Position numbers and translations under genes: made by a program
In this document: one piece after another, positions 18,402 to 29,000 of the stretch
Position numbering within the stretch: the first letter of the stretch is position 1
Layout of the letters: every line of letters begins with the position of its first letter
The notes under the pieces: model-generated
What the model was told of the DNA's origin: nothing
Database searches by the model: none
Seen by the model: only the letters and a program-made list of their open reading frames with translations
Assembly: GCA_903813345.2 (NCBI GenBank)
Contig: CAIIXF020000001.1
Coordinates: forward strand, 9,957,598 to 10,021,597
Length of the DNA: 64,000 bases
Reading direction: 5' to 3'
Source: Owenia fusiformis
Lineage: Eukaryota > Annelida > Polychaeta > Sabellida > Oweniidae

Positions 18402-19353
18402 ATGGAAGTCTCAATGAAACCAGATGCTGCAGAAGAAAAACTTAACAGGTTTTTACAATATGACTTTGAAAATGATGCTAGGTTTCAAGAAGGCTTGAAA
18501 TCCCTTGAAAAATCTCAACCCTTCAATGGTGATACGGCTAAGGAAGATGTACAAATGAAACTCTTAGATGCCCAGCTGTTTTATTACTCAAGGTATGGTA
18601 TTTTATGGTCACCTGCTTGTTCAATTGTGACACATTAGTGGTATGCCCATTGCCCATATTAAATATTATATGCAGCTCACGGTCACAATCCATCCAGACC
18701 TTTATCATTACAAAGCTATGGCAAGAATGTTATTATGTTCTTGTCATTATATTCATCTTATGGTTCATTGACCATTTTTATATTGATAAAGCCTGAATAA
18801 GTTAAGACAGCTAAACTAACCAAATATTCCTGTTTACAGGTTTTTTGAAAAAATAACTAAAGAAGAATACACCAATGGAATGTCAAAGAAACCAACAGCA
18901 GGAGTTGATGCCATGAAGAGTGACAACAGTAAAAACATCAACACTGACCTATCAGAGGATGAAGATATTGTCAATGATAAAAATGAAGATGACAATCAAG
19001 CATTAGCAATTAGTGCACCTGGCAACCAAGTGACAATTACAAATGATGTCTCTGAACAAGTAACTGCTCATGCATCCAATAACAGAGATGAAAGACATAT
19101 TGCTCAATCAGAAAATGACCTAACAGTGCTTGATGCAAAACATGATGAAATAACTGATGACAAAGGTGCCAAACCAAAGAAACCTGACAATAAAATGGAC
19201 AAGGATGGGACCCTGTCATTAAGCCAATTGTTAGATTTAGTAGAGTCAGGGCAAACCATACCAGGATTGGAAAATTTGAACATTGAGGCAACTGGAGCAG
19301 CTCCTACCCAGTCAGCAGCTTCTAGACCTAAGAAACCGTGGGAAAAAGATTGA
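18402..19353 (+). CDS. PEX39: PEX39-type peroxin with C-terminal KPWE motif
   Basis: Two exons, 18402-18592 and 18840-19353 (TGA), join in frame (TCA AG/G TTT) to 234 residues. A cttttttccag acceptor at 18382 just before the ATG suggests an upstream non-coding exon. The upstream in-frame alternative is closed, so the ATG at 18402 is favoured. The C-terminus has LSQLLDLVESGQTIPGLE, a spacer, then SRPKKPWEKD. The same order, a short LxQLLxLVxxGxxxPGLE helix followed by an (R/K)PWE motif, is what I recall for human C6orf226/PEX39, which helps PEX7 import PTS2 cargo into peroxisomes. Residues 1-77 form a separate, probably helical segment (EEKLNRFLQYDFENDARF, then FYYSRFFEKITKEEY). The linker, about 80-190, is acidic and low-complexity. 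The match rests on short motifs; the domain assignment is by memory. Confidence 0.75.
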
Positions 19354-20698
19354 TAAGTTTGTCGCTTGTTTGCCATGGACTCCCCCATTTTTATCAGTCA
19401 AATCAGAGTGAGGCTTTGCAATATTATAGTGCATTACTTTTATTGCAAATTTCAGGTAGTATTTAAACCATGGTTTCAGTTATGATACTTCCCGCATTAT
19501 ATTTTCAGATCACTCTACCAATACACCAGTGTCATTGGATTGTTTTTGACCTTGAAAAGGTCATTGAAAGTCAAATCTTAAATTTAAAGTCAGATTTTAA
19601 CTTCTGATGATGATTTTATAAAAACTGAAGTCAGTCTAAACAGTATTTGTTGAGTTATTGGAAGTTGTAAGAATTTGTTCCATACTCCAATTTCCCTGCT
19701 TATCACCCTATTTCCTGATTTTGAGAGAATATGTTTTGAGAAACAATAAAAGGTCATTAGAAGGTGGTGTCAAATTACTACAGAAGTTGATTTTGAACTG
19801 TGAAGTTCAGACATGACTTCAAAATCACCAAAAAGTCGAGTGTCATTTTACATTGACTCCAAGCTTAGTGCAGCAAAGATGCTGGGATCACTAGGTCCAC
19901 TCCCAGGTTTTTACATAAATTTTATAAGCACCTTTCATTGCTTTTCAAAAAGTTATATCAAAAATTATATGAAAACTGCTCATAATTCTGCCACCTGAAG
20001 TACCTACTTTTTGCTAACAGTCAAGTTTCACATGAGCTATAGCACTGATCTTTCTTAAAATGATTGCTTAAGGTTATTTCTATGTTTGTCATGTACAAAA
20101 ATAAAAATATCAATAATACTGAAGAAATAAAAAATACTTTGCCCCTAATAAGTGTTGTGTCTTAAATTTGCTCAAGTGATGGCAATGTAACATCAAAATT
20201 CAAAAGTAGGCATCCTGTCGGTATTTAAGAATATAATTAAAAATTTATATCCACTAAACTATTTAAACTATTGTTGGGAAAAGTCAACATGATTAATGTC
20301 ACGTTTCTATTGCTTTTGAATTTTAAGAAAAAGTTTGTGTCAAAGTTTTAAATATATTGACTTTGTAAGTTTAAAAATATAGGGTTATGAAGGAGCAAAA
20401 TCAAAGCCAATGCTCTTTGAAGACAGCTAATTGCCAGTCTCGAGTTTGATGAATTAGAATAGTGTTAAATAATCGACAAGACAAAAACAAGTAATAAATA
20501 ATTTTTTGTGCTACGGGTGAACTTCTAAATGATACGATTTATCCAATAAAATTGTTTTATACCATAAATAATTCGACCCTATATTTTATCAAAGAAAATA
20601 TCACCCTATGCAGACAGAGCCTGTGGGAAATATTGGGTGCGGCGCAAATGAGCGGAGGGTGCGGAGCTAACGGTCATTTTTGAATTTAAAATTGGGAT
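19354..20698. other. PEX39-like gene 3' flank
   Basis: No coding exon seen. AATAAA at 19745-19750 is a possible poly(A) signal. At 19541-19686 lies a truncated copy of the array-bearing element: one 136-bp-type unit followed by gaagtcagtctaaacagt and gaagttgtaagaa, as at 37580-37715. Confidence 0.6.
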
Positions 20699-21355
20699 AT
20701 TTCTGAAACTAAGCCGTTTTGGGACTTCAAATATACCAAGATATGTGTATTTGACACCAAATATCAATAAAATTGTGAAAATAGTAGTGCAATTCATTTT
20801 ATAGCGACGCAGTATGCCTTAAACATTTCCCAGACCTATATATTTTGAGACTATCCTTTTAATACTGCGTCCCCAGCATTCATAAAAAATGGTGTTCAAG
20901 ATACACTACCCATGCAAATTATTTTTGCATCTTGGAAGCCAGGCAGTATCTGTGTGATTTTATAAAAATTCGGAAATGTTCTTCAGATATGAGCCCCCTC
21001 TAAATATTGGGTGCGGAGGTACGTTTATGCAGCTCCTCCGCACCCAATATTTAGAGGGGGCTCATATCTGAAAAACATTTCCGAATTTTTATAAAATCAC
21101 ACAGATACTGCCTGGCTTCCAAGATGCAAAAATAATTTGTATAGATAGTGTACCTTGAACACCATTTTTTATGAATGCTGGGGACTCAGTATTAAAAGGA
21201 TAATTTCAAAATATATAGGTCTGGGAAAGGTTTAAGGCACACTGCGTCGCTATAGAATGAATTGCGCTACTATTTTCACAATTGTATTGATATTTGGTGT
21301 CAAATACACATATCTTGGTATATTTGAAGTCCCAAAACGGCTTAGTTTCAGAAAT
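20699..21355. repeat. Large foldback with ~321-bp arms
   Basis: Arms 20699-21019 and 21035-21355 are near-perfect inverted copies around a 15-base centre. The inner ends are gggtgcggagg and cctccgcaccc; the outer ends are atttctgaaactaag and cttagtttcagaaat. No net insertion or deletion separates the arms. Part of the inner sequence (aatattgggtgcgg) also occurs outside the left arm near 20630. No ORF of note. Confidence 0.9.
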
Positions 21356-22950
21356 AGGTGTATTAGGGATATGCTTATATCCATATGTTAGCCATAGGTT
21401 AAATAGTTTAAACATCACAACAACGTGTTATATTCGAAAACTAGCTGGTAAGAATTTGGACAAAAGAAGGTGGTAAGCAAGAGACGTAATTGTATTTTTA
21501 AACCCTTTACGCGCTTGGGTTTCCCCCTCTTACTGAATACAAATAGGGAAATGCTCCGGAGAAAGAAAGATGGCGATTCGAAATGACCATCCGTCCACGA
21601 TAATAGAGACATGAGAGAGATTATTAAGTAGAAGTAGTGCCATATCCATTTCTCTTACATAATATACTTTTATACCATAAGTAATATGAATGATTTAAGT
21701 GTTTGCCTGATACAGTCCTTTATCAAGATGGAGGATAAGGGGAGATCAGTTAATCATGAGAAACCAAATTACTAAATTTCCAAATGACAAACAAAAAATA
21801 AACCAGTTAGTTATACGCTCACCAATCTGCATTCGAAATATCGGCGTAAACTTAAATTCTACCACGTCATCGTCATCATCGTTTACGTCGTCGTCACCTA
21901 CCTCGTCATCGATGCCATCGCCGTTAAGTAAAAGGGTCTTCGGGGCCTCCGTAAGATTGGTTGCAATCTTGATTTATAATTATTCCTGACACGTTTTCTC
22001 GGCAACTAGAAGTCTCTGGGTATTTTTGATTAAATCGTCAGTCAGGGCATGTGACTGCCTTGCTGGGATATTAGTTCAAATATTAATTTAGGTCAAAGGT
22101 AAAAATCTAGGTCAAACTTTTCGTTTTCACAAATTTTCTTTTGCATCATTCAATATTTTTTGTTAAACCCCACTTAGGTAGCTACACAATAGAATGAACT
22201 GTGTTTTATGTTTAAGAATGTACAGCTATAACAAAGAGGTGTGCATTATTTTTCTATTGTTGGCAAGCTATCTAAACCCAGTGTATCACAAAAAAGATTG
22301 ACTGTCACATGTAGTGCACTAAAGCTGAACTAATTATGCCCTATTCACTCTTTCAGTAGTTGAAAGTAGACACAAGTAACCCTGTTACGTAAAGTGCACT
22401 GAAGCTGAACTAATTACACCCACTCACTTCTCCATACACTTACCTCATAGACAATACAAAAGAAATAGATTTTTCCTAAGATTGGATCATGGACCATTTA
22501 CCTTTAATAAGACTCGGTGCCCAGTGTGTAGTTTAAGGGCTATCGCCCCTTGACCATTATTTTCCAAATACCCAAGACGCATGGTTTATCCATAACAGAA
22601 AAAATGAATTTCTATATACTTCCACCAATTCCTACTTTAGATATGTCTCGATGAAAGTTTACCAATTTTCAGAAAGACTCCCTAAAAGGGTAAAAAGGTG
22701 TTCCAAATCTATCGAAATTGCATTGGTATTAATGTCAATAGTATACGGGAATCAGAATTTGTAATAACATATACGGTACATCTTCTTTCTCATTTTCTCA
22801 TTAATATCAGATGTCAAAATCGTTTTTAACTAAAAAGTCTGGAGTCTTGAATTGAACTTTGTTCAATTTCACCCAACTAGTTTTAATACCCCTTCTACAC
22901 GGTGTTCTACTATTGTTGATAGTTTATGACTTCGAACGTCAAAATACTAA
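21356..22950. other. Intergenic sequence upstream of the IF gene
   Basis: No gene recognised. About 21860-21960 is unusually rich in cgtc/atc triplets; read on the minus strand it would give an aspartate-rich run. A short ATG frame at 21571 (aagatggcgatt) ends after 14 codons. Confidence 0.5.
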
Positions 22951-22956
22951 GTTCAG

Positions 22957-23043
22957 CCAATCAATGCAAACGTGTCTTGAATCCCTCCTGGACTCGCATA
23001 CTAATTATATATTTAGATAGGCGTTGTTTGGGTCTTTCTCAGT
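22957..23043 (+). promoter_or_regulatory. Candidate core promoter of the IF gene
   Basis: CCAAT at 22957-22961, a TATA-like tatatattta at 23006-23015 and an initiator-like TCAGTT with its A at 23041. The TATA-to-A distance (about 33) and CCAAT at about -80 fit a classical promoter. The 5' UTR would be about 34 bases before the ATG at 23075. Confidence 0.6.
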
Positions 23044-23074
23044 TGGTTTAAGGAAGAGCGATAACCGATAGAAA

Positions 23075-26000
23075 ATGTCATCCCCAGTAAAATACGCAAC
23101 GAAGGGACAAACTGTTACATCCGAGAAAACTGTAACAGAAACAATTACAAGACAAACGAATAGTGCTTCAAAATCGGGCAGTTCTTTCTTAAACTCATCT
23201 CAAACAACGGCGACGGATGATGACCTCGGTTACAACTCCTTATACGTCCCATCGATGTCGCCTCGGAAAATTGTAATAAACCGCGAACGGTCAAGATCCT
23301 TGGGATCCCTCGAACACCTCAACTTCGGAGACGAGACATCAAGGGACGTCGGTTTGAACTACGTTGAAATTAACATCGATGAGGTTAAAACCACAAGAAA
23401 CCATGAAAAGAAGGAAATGCAAGAGTTGAACTCGCGACTTGCGAGCTTCATTGATAAAATCGCTTTCCTTGAAGCTAAAAATAAAATTCTGAGTGATCGG
23501 ATTGATTTCGACCTAAAGAAGTTTAAAGAAGATTGGAGCACGAATGCGGTAATTCAGAAAATCGAGGCAGAACTCAGACAAGCTCGGATACTCCATGATG
23601 ATGTCAACGTTGAAAATGGAAGATTGAAAATAACAATAAGGAGTCTAGAGGAACAGATCGACAAACTTCAAGAAGAGTAAGTTTTCCGTCCTCGGGGTTT
23701 CAAGTATATCCTCATGCACAGAGGGTCTTATAAGTCAGGTCCGCAGTCAATGTTTGCCAAGGGGGAGGGTCACAAAATCCAGAAGGGTTCACATATGACA
23801 ATTTTGCATGAAAAAACTACATGATTGTGAACGATTATTTGGTCAGGGGCCGACAAAGCCTAAACATTGTATTCATTGATATCAAAAGTTCTGCTGATCG
23901 GAAAATACACTTCCAGAAATCGTTTACCGGTATAGTAATTTTGGTTAAAGGTTGAACAATTAGTGCAGAGATGTTACCAAAGATCATGGACAAAATATAT
24001 CGAAGTTTGGATATTCCATCAAGGCTAACATCTGTTTTCGTTATCTCTAAAGAAATCCCCCAAATGGACGTTATTTCAGCTGAAATTCCTGCTGTTAAAA
24101 TGTAGAAGGTCTGTGTTCTCTCTACATGCCTTGTTGCCACTTTAAATACAAGTAACGTGTTTAAATCAAATTAATTTTGAGATTTACAGTTTTTTGCCCA
24201 ACGTTTCTAAAATCCGTTACGTGTACCACATTTATGCGTTGTAGTTCAATTAAAACGAGATGCGGTTGCTGATACGTTCGGCTATAACCCCTTGTGCGAA
24301 ACCTCTCATATGTTAACAATTTTACCACGGCAAGCTTTAGAATATTATATTTAAGTTTTCAAACAAATTCTTGTATCATATGGTTCGATATCAAGACTTC
24401 ACACATAACATAGCTATAACCCTTATATGGGTTAGGGCTTCAAAAATGTCAACTCATATTATAGGAATGGCAAATTGGAAACTGCTTACCAAAACTCAAA
24501 ACAAGACATTGATCGTCAAATGCAAGTTGTAAGCGACTTTGAGGCCGAGAATAATCTCCTTCGCAAGAATGGCAATGCGAAAGACGCCGAGAGCAAGAAA
24601 GACAAGGCTGAAATCAAACGTCTCCAGGAGAAACTGAAGGAAAGGGGAGATGTAAGTAAAATGATCCGGTTTGGCCATTCAAATTTGGTTATACCATTAA
24701 CGCTCACTCCCTTGGATATTGAACTTTTCAGACTGAAACAAACAGTTTTTCAATTGCCTCGATATGTTCTTCTTAAAACATTGAAATGTGAATATGCAAT
24801 AAGATCACATTTTAATGGAAGGAATTCCAGGGAAAATTACACGTATTGAATTCAATGAGGATTTGCTCCCAGAGTGCAACATCGATATTCTGTCCGACAT
24901 ATGAGCATGTCGTGATACACAATTCGAATTCAAACAGCCGCCATTTTGTTCACTTCAACATTTGAATCGTGAATTTTGGTCTTATTTCCCAACGAAAATT
25001 CCAAAACTCACAAGGAATGATCGAGGTATTGGTTCGAATCTTTTGAACTGTTTATTTTGAATTTATAGTCGGTTATAATTTCAGAAAATAACGACATTTA
25101 GACGTTTAGTTTCGATCCTGGGAGCCAATCCTCCTTGTTTTGAATTCTAAAAGTCAAAAGTGTATGCGGTTTTATCTGTCACTCTCTTTATGTTTATGGT
25201 ATTTCTACCTTTTAATAATTAAAAATTCTGAAATTCAGTGAATGGATTTTTTAATTTGTTGTGTTTTCCACTCCCCAACCTATCAAATAACTGCAGATGG
25301 TCTTGTCGACCAACTGTATACGTACGTCTTAACTTCCTTGCTTAACTTGCATTTTCATTTATATTTCGATGCACATTTCAGACCCTCAACCGTGAGAACC
25401 TCAACCTGGTTAAGTCGGAGAATAAACGCCACACAGTCGAGGAGGAATTCGAGTACTTCAAACATCTTCATGAACAAGTAAGTTCCGTTGCAGTATAATG
25501 CACGACCTCCAAATTGTTACAATTTCAGGCTACCCCTCGGTTAAATTATTGGACTATTTCATTGGTTTTGCAAAAAACTGAAAAGGGGAATTGATAGGTA
25601 GGTCATTTAGATCAGGGAGCTGACAAACGCCGTAACACTTCTGAACTATAAATGGTATTTTTAGAAAAATCAGTATACGAAACGTGGCACAAGTACCGAA
25701 AAATCGAATACAAAAGATATAGTACATGGTAAATTATGTATAAGTATCCTTAATATCGATTGGTTTAATTTCTACGTGATGTGACATTTGCAATAAACAT
25801 TAAAATGAAACTGGTATGGCCCAGGAACTTATACTAATATAATCTTGAAGGTGAAAACTGTTTACATATACAGGGTGGGCCAAAACACCCATGTTTTCGA
25901 ATAAGGCATGCATTTCAATTTCTGCTACAATTCTTTTTAAAATGGCTTACGTATACTTTTAGTGATTTAAATGAAAATGTGAACAAATAATTTCCCTTTG

Positions 26001-29000
26001 CATTCGTTCGACTTCACTTCTAAAAGAGAGCTTCGTCGGTAGTTTATAACTAGACTCTGCGCACAGAGTAACAAAAATTCTAAAAATAGGTTGTGGATGC
26101 ATATTTCAAGTTGTAAGATAATCATTGTAAAACTGTATCATCAAACAACTTATAAATCTGATTTGTAAGTTGATGATACTATTTTACAGTGATTTTAGTT
26201 AATTAGAACCAGACGGTTGTACGAAGGGTGGCCCAAGATAACTTAGCTAATTTTTGATGAAATTACATGAAACTTACAAGTGATGAAGATCAACATCTTA
26301 AATACTTTAAAAAATTATTTTGGGTACTTTTCTAGATAATTTTTTTTAATATAGGGAGTTAGCCACCTGTAACTAAAACACGCGAACCGCGTTACAACTA
26401 TTAATATCCGAGTGACAGGGTTCCTTTATTAAGAGCTACCTAGAAAAATACATAAAATAGATTATGTCTTCATGAAATCAATACACAAAGTAGTTATGTT
26501 GTTGATCTTCATTATTTGAAATGTTGTAGTAATTTTATTAAAAACAAACAAAATTAGAGCAGGGCGTCCATGACTTTTGGATCACCCCTTGTATTGTAGA
26601 CAATCTATAAACAGACGTGTATGGTTGAGCCTCTCAATATTTTAATTTCAATTCATAATGTTACTGTAAAACACTTAGATTCCAATGATCATTTTAATTC
26701 ATAGTACTATATATTCTTCACTATATTTATGACACTTTCTGCATGATCAGTTCTTTGCATAATTGATTCCTGTATCTCGTGCAAAAATATTTTCAACACG
26801 CATGCCTTTTTAGAAAAGTTGCAAAGGTAAATGTCATTATTCCCGGCTTACATGTGTATTGCATTTTTTCAGCGACTCAACGACTTGGAAGATCTTCTGA
26901 CAAGGGACCGCCAAAAGGAAGAGGATATATGGAGCAAGAAGATGGAGCAAGGCCTCAAGAAGATTCAGGAGTCCTACGATGAACAGATTGAAATCACCAA
27001 GACGGCATATAGTTTAAAGGTAAGGTCAATTCAAGGCAAAATCAGAAAATACAACTTATACGAGGGTAGGCTGAACGCAACACATCGTGTGATACAACGA
27101 TGAATTCAATTTAATAATTTGAGATTTTACTTTTATTTGACCTTCAGTGACCTTCAAAAGGTCAAAAAGATGATTATTTACCGGTTATGTAGATTTAGGT
27201 CAATTGGGTTACTAAAGACAAAATGAGGTCTGAAAAGAACTAACAAACTAACTAACTTAGTAACTGACATAAAACCGACGTAGGAACCAACCTTGTATCC
27301 AGCTAAGTAACTAACTTTGTAACCTGACCTTTGGTATGTGATTTGACCATTCATATACTTATTTCCTTTTTTTATTAATTAGGTATCATCATCACATATA
27401 TGAATATGCGAAGAATGACTTATTGTACAGGAACTTCCAGGTCATATTTTTTTAGTAATCAGAACGTACAAGGAAAAATCATGCACTATACACCCCTATG
27501 CAAATGGTCATTGCAAATTATGAAAATACATCTACAGAGAACAGTACTTATTAGAAATGACCTTGAATTTCCTGTACAATAGGTCCTATTATTTGTTTAT
27601 TTAAGAACACCCAGTTAGAAAATGACATCAACCAGTACAAACGACGCTACCAAGAGAGCGTTACTGAGTGGGAATCGCAAAACAATCAACCAAACCAGGA
27701 GATTAAGCAATTAAGAGAGGAGATGAGAGCAATGAAGATTAAGTTTGACGAGACCAAGGATGTCAATCTCTCATTGAATGTTGAAATTGCGGCGTATAGA
27801 AAGCTCCTAGAGGGGGCCCACGACTCGTAAGTAGCTAAGTTAATGCAGCGAAAACCAATGGGGCAAAGCTAGGATGAAGAATTGGCTAGAGGCTCGAGTA
27901 AGGTTTGATGTAGGTTTTAAAAAAAGAATCAGAGGAATACATTAAGGATTTCATGTTTGATTTTGTGTGTATTCGATTTAGGAAGACATTTAACTTTCTA
28001 GTAACGTTAAAAAAATTTCGAACAGTGCTCCATTCTTTTCGTAGTCAATCTACCCATATAAGTGGTCGGTTGGAAAATGTTTTTTTACACATTCCTTTGA
28101 TCATTTCATCCCCTGTCGTCTAAGAGTGTCTTAGAAGTATTAACGTTTTGGCTATAATTTAAAAGATCATAAGTGTACGTTGTCAATTCGAATGTACGTT
28201 GTCCCATTGAACTTACTCAATTCACAGTTAACCCTAATGCAGGCAACGTATTTTTCATAACAGTAACAGACAGGGGGTAAGATGTATTTACAATAAAGCA
28301 GAACAATTACAGAATTACTTCAATTTGATTGAATTATTGAAACTATTGAGCACTTTCCAGTTATATTATAAACGGGATTTTAAAAAGTCATATTCAAGTA
28401 TAGATCTATCTATCAATGTAACTAACAAAACTTAAGGTATAGAGTCAAATAATCAAAGAGTTCGAGTACGAGTACATTCGAGTTGACAACGCACATTTCT
28501 AATATTTTTAAATTACAATAAATACTTGAATACCGTCCTAACTTGTGTAGTTTAGAAAACACATTCTCATAGAATTCGACACTCTTACACGCCAGGCGAG
28601 GAAATGATCAAAGGAAATGTGTAAAAAACAACATTTTCAACCGACCAATTATCTTTATGGGTAGATTAACCACGAAAAAATCTAGCACTGTTTGAAAATC
28701 TTATAACGTTATTGGATCTAGAAAGTTAAATGTCTTCCCAAATGAATACACACGAAATCAAACTTGAAATCCTTAATGTATTGCTCAGATAATATTTTTA
28801 AAACCTACATCAAACCTACATCATTGTCTTTGCTTTGAATCGGTTGATAGTGACACCGTACATCTAAAGTGTACGACGGCGTGTTTTGTCACTGTACGTT
28901 GTCGATGGTTAGGCGTGAGTGCGTAGTTATGTACGAGCATTGATGCCATCTTTAAATCGATCTATAACTCGTGGATAATATTATTTGATACATATTCCTC

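Noticed and set aside
21840-21989. Minus-strand aspartate-rich exon (GDGIDDE then D-runs) resembling a calcium-binding loop
   Set aside because: A possible donor exists near the end, but there is no acceptor, no upstream frame and no family match; triplet-repeat composition explains it.
25020-25050. tRNA gene suggested by ggttcgaatc (B-box-like)
   Set aside because: No A box or cloverleaf can be drawn around it.
27020-27605. Hidden 126-bp IF coil 2B exon
   Set aside because: Read in the plus frames between plausible AG and GT sites; the best candidate (after 27382) hits a stop after six codons, and no stretch has coiled-coil composition.
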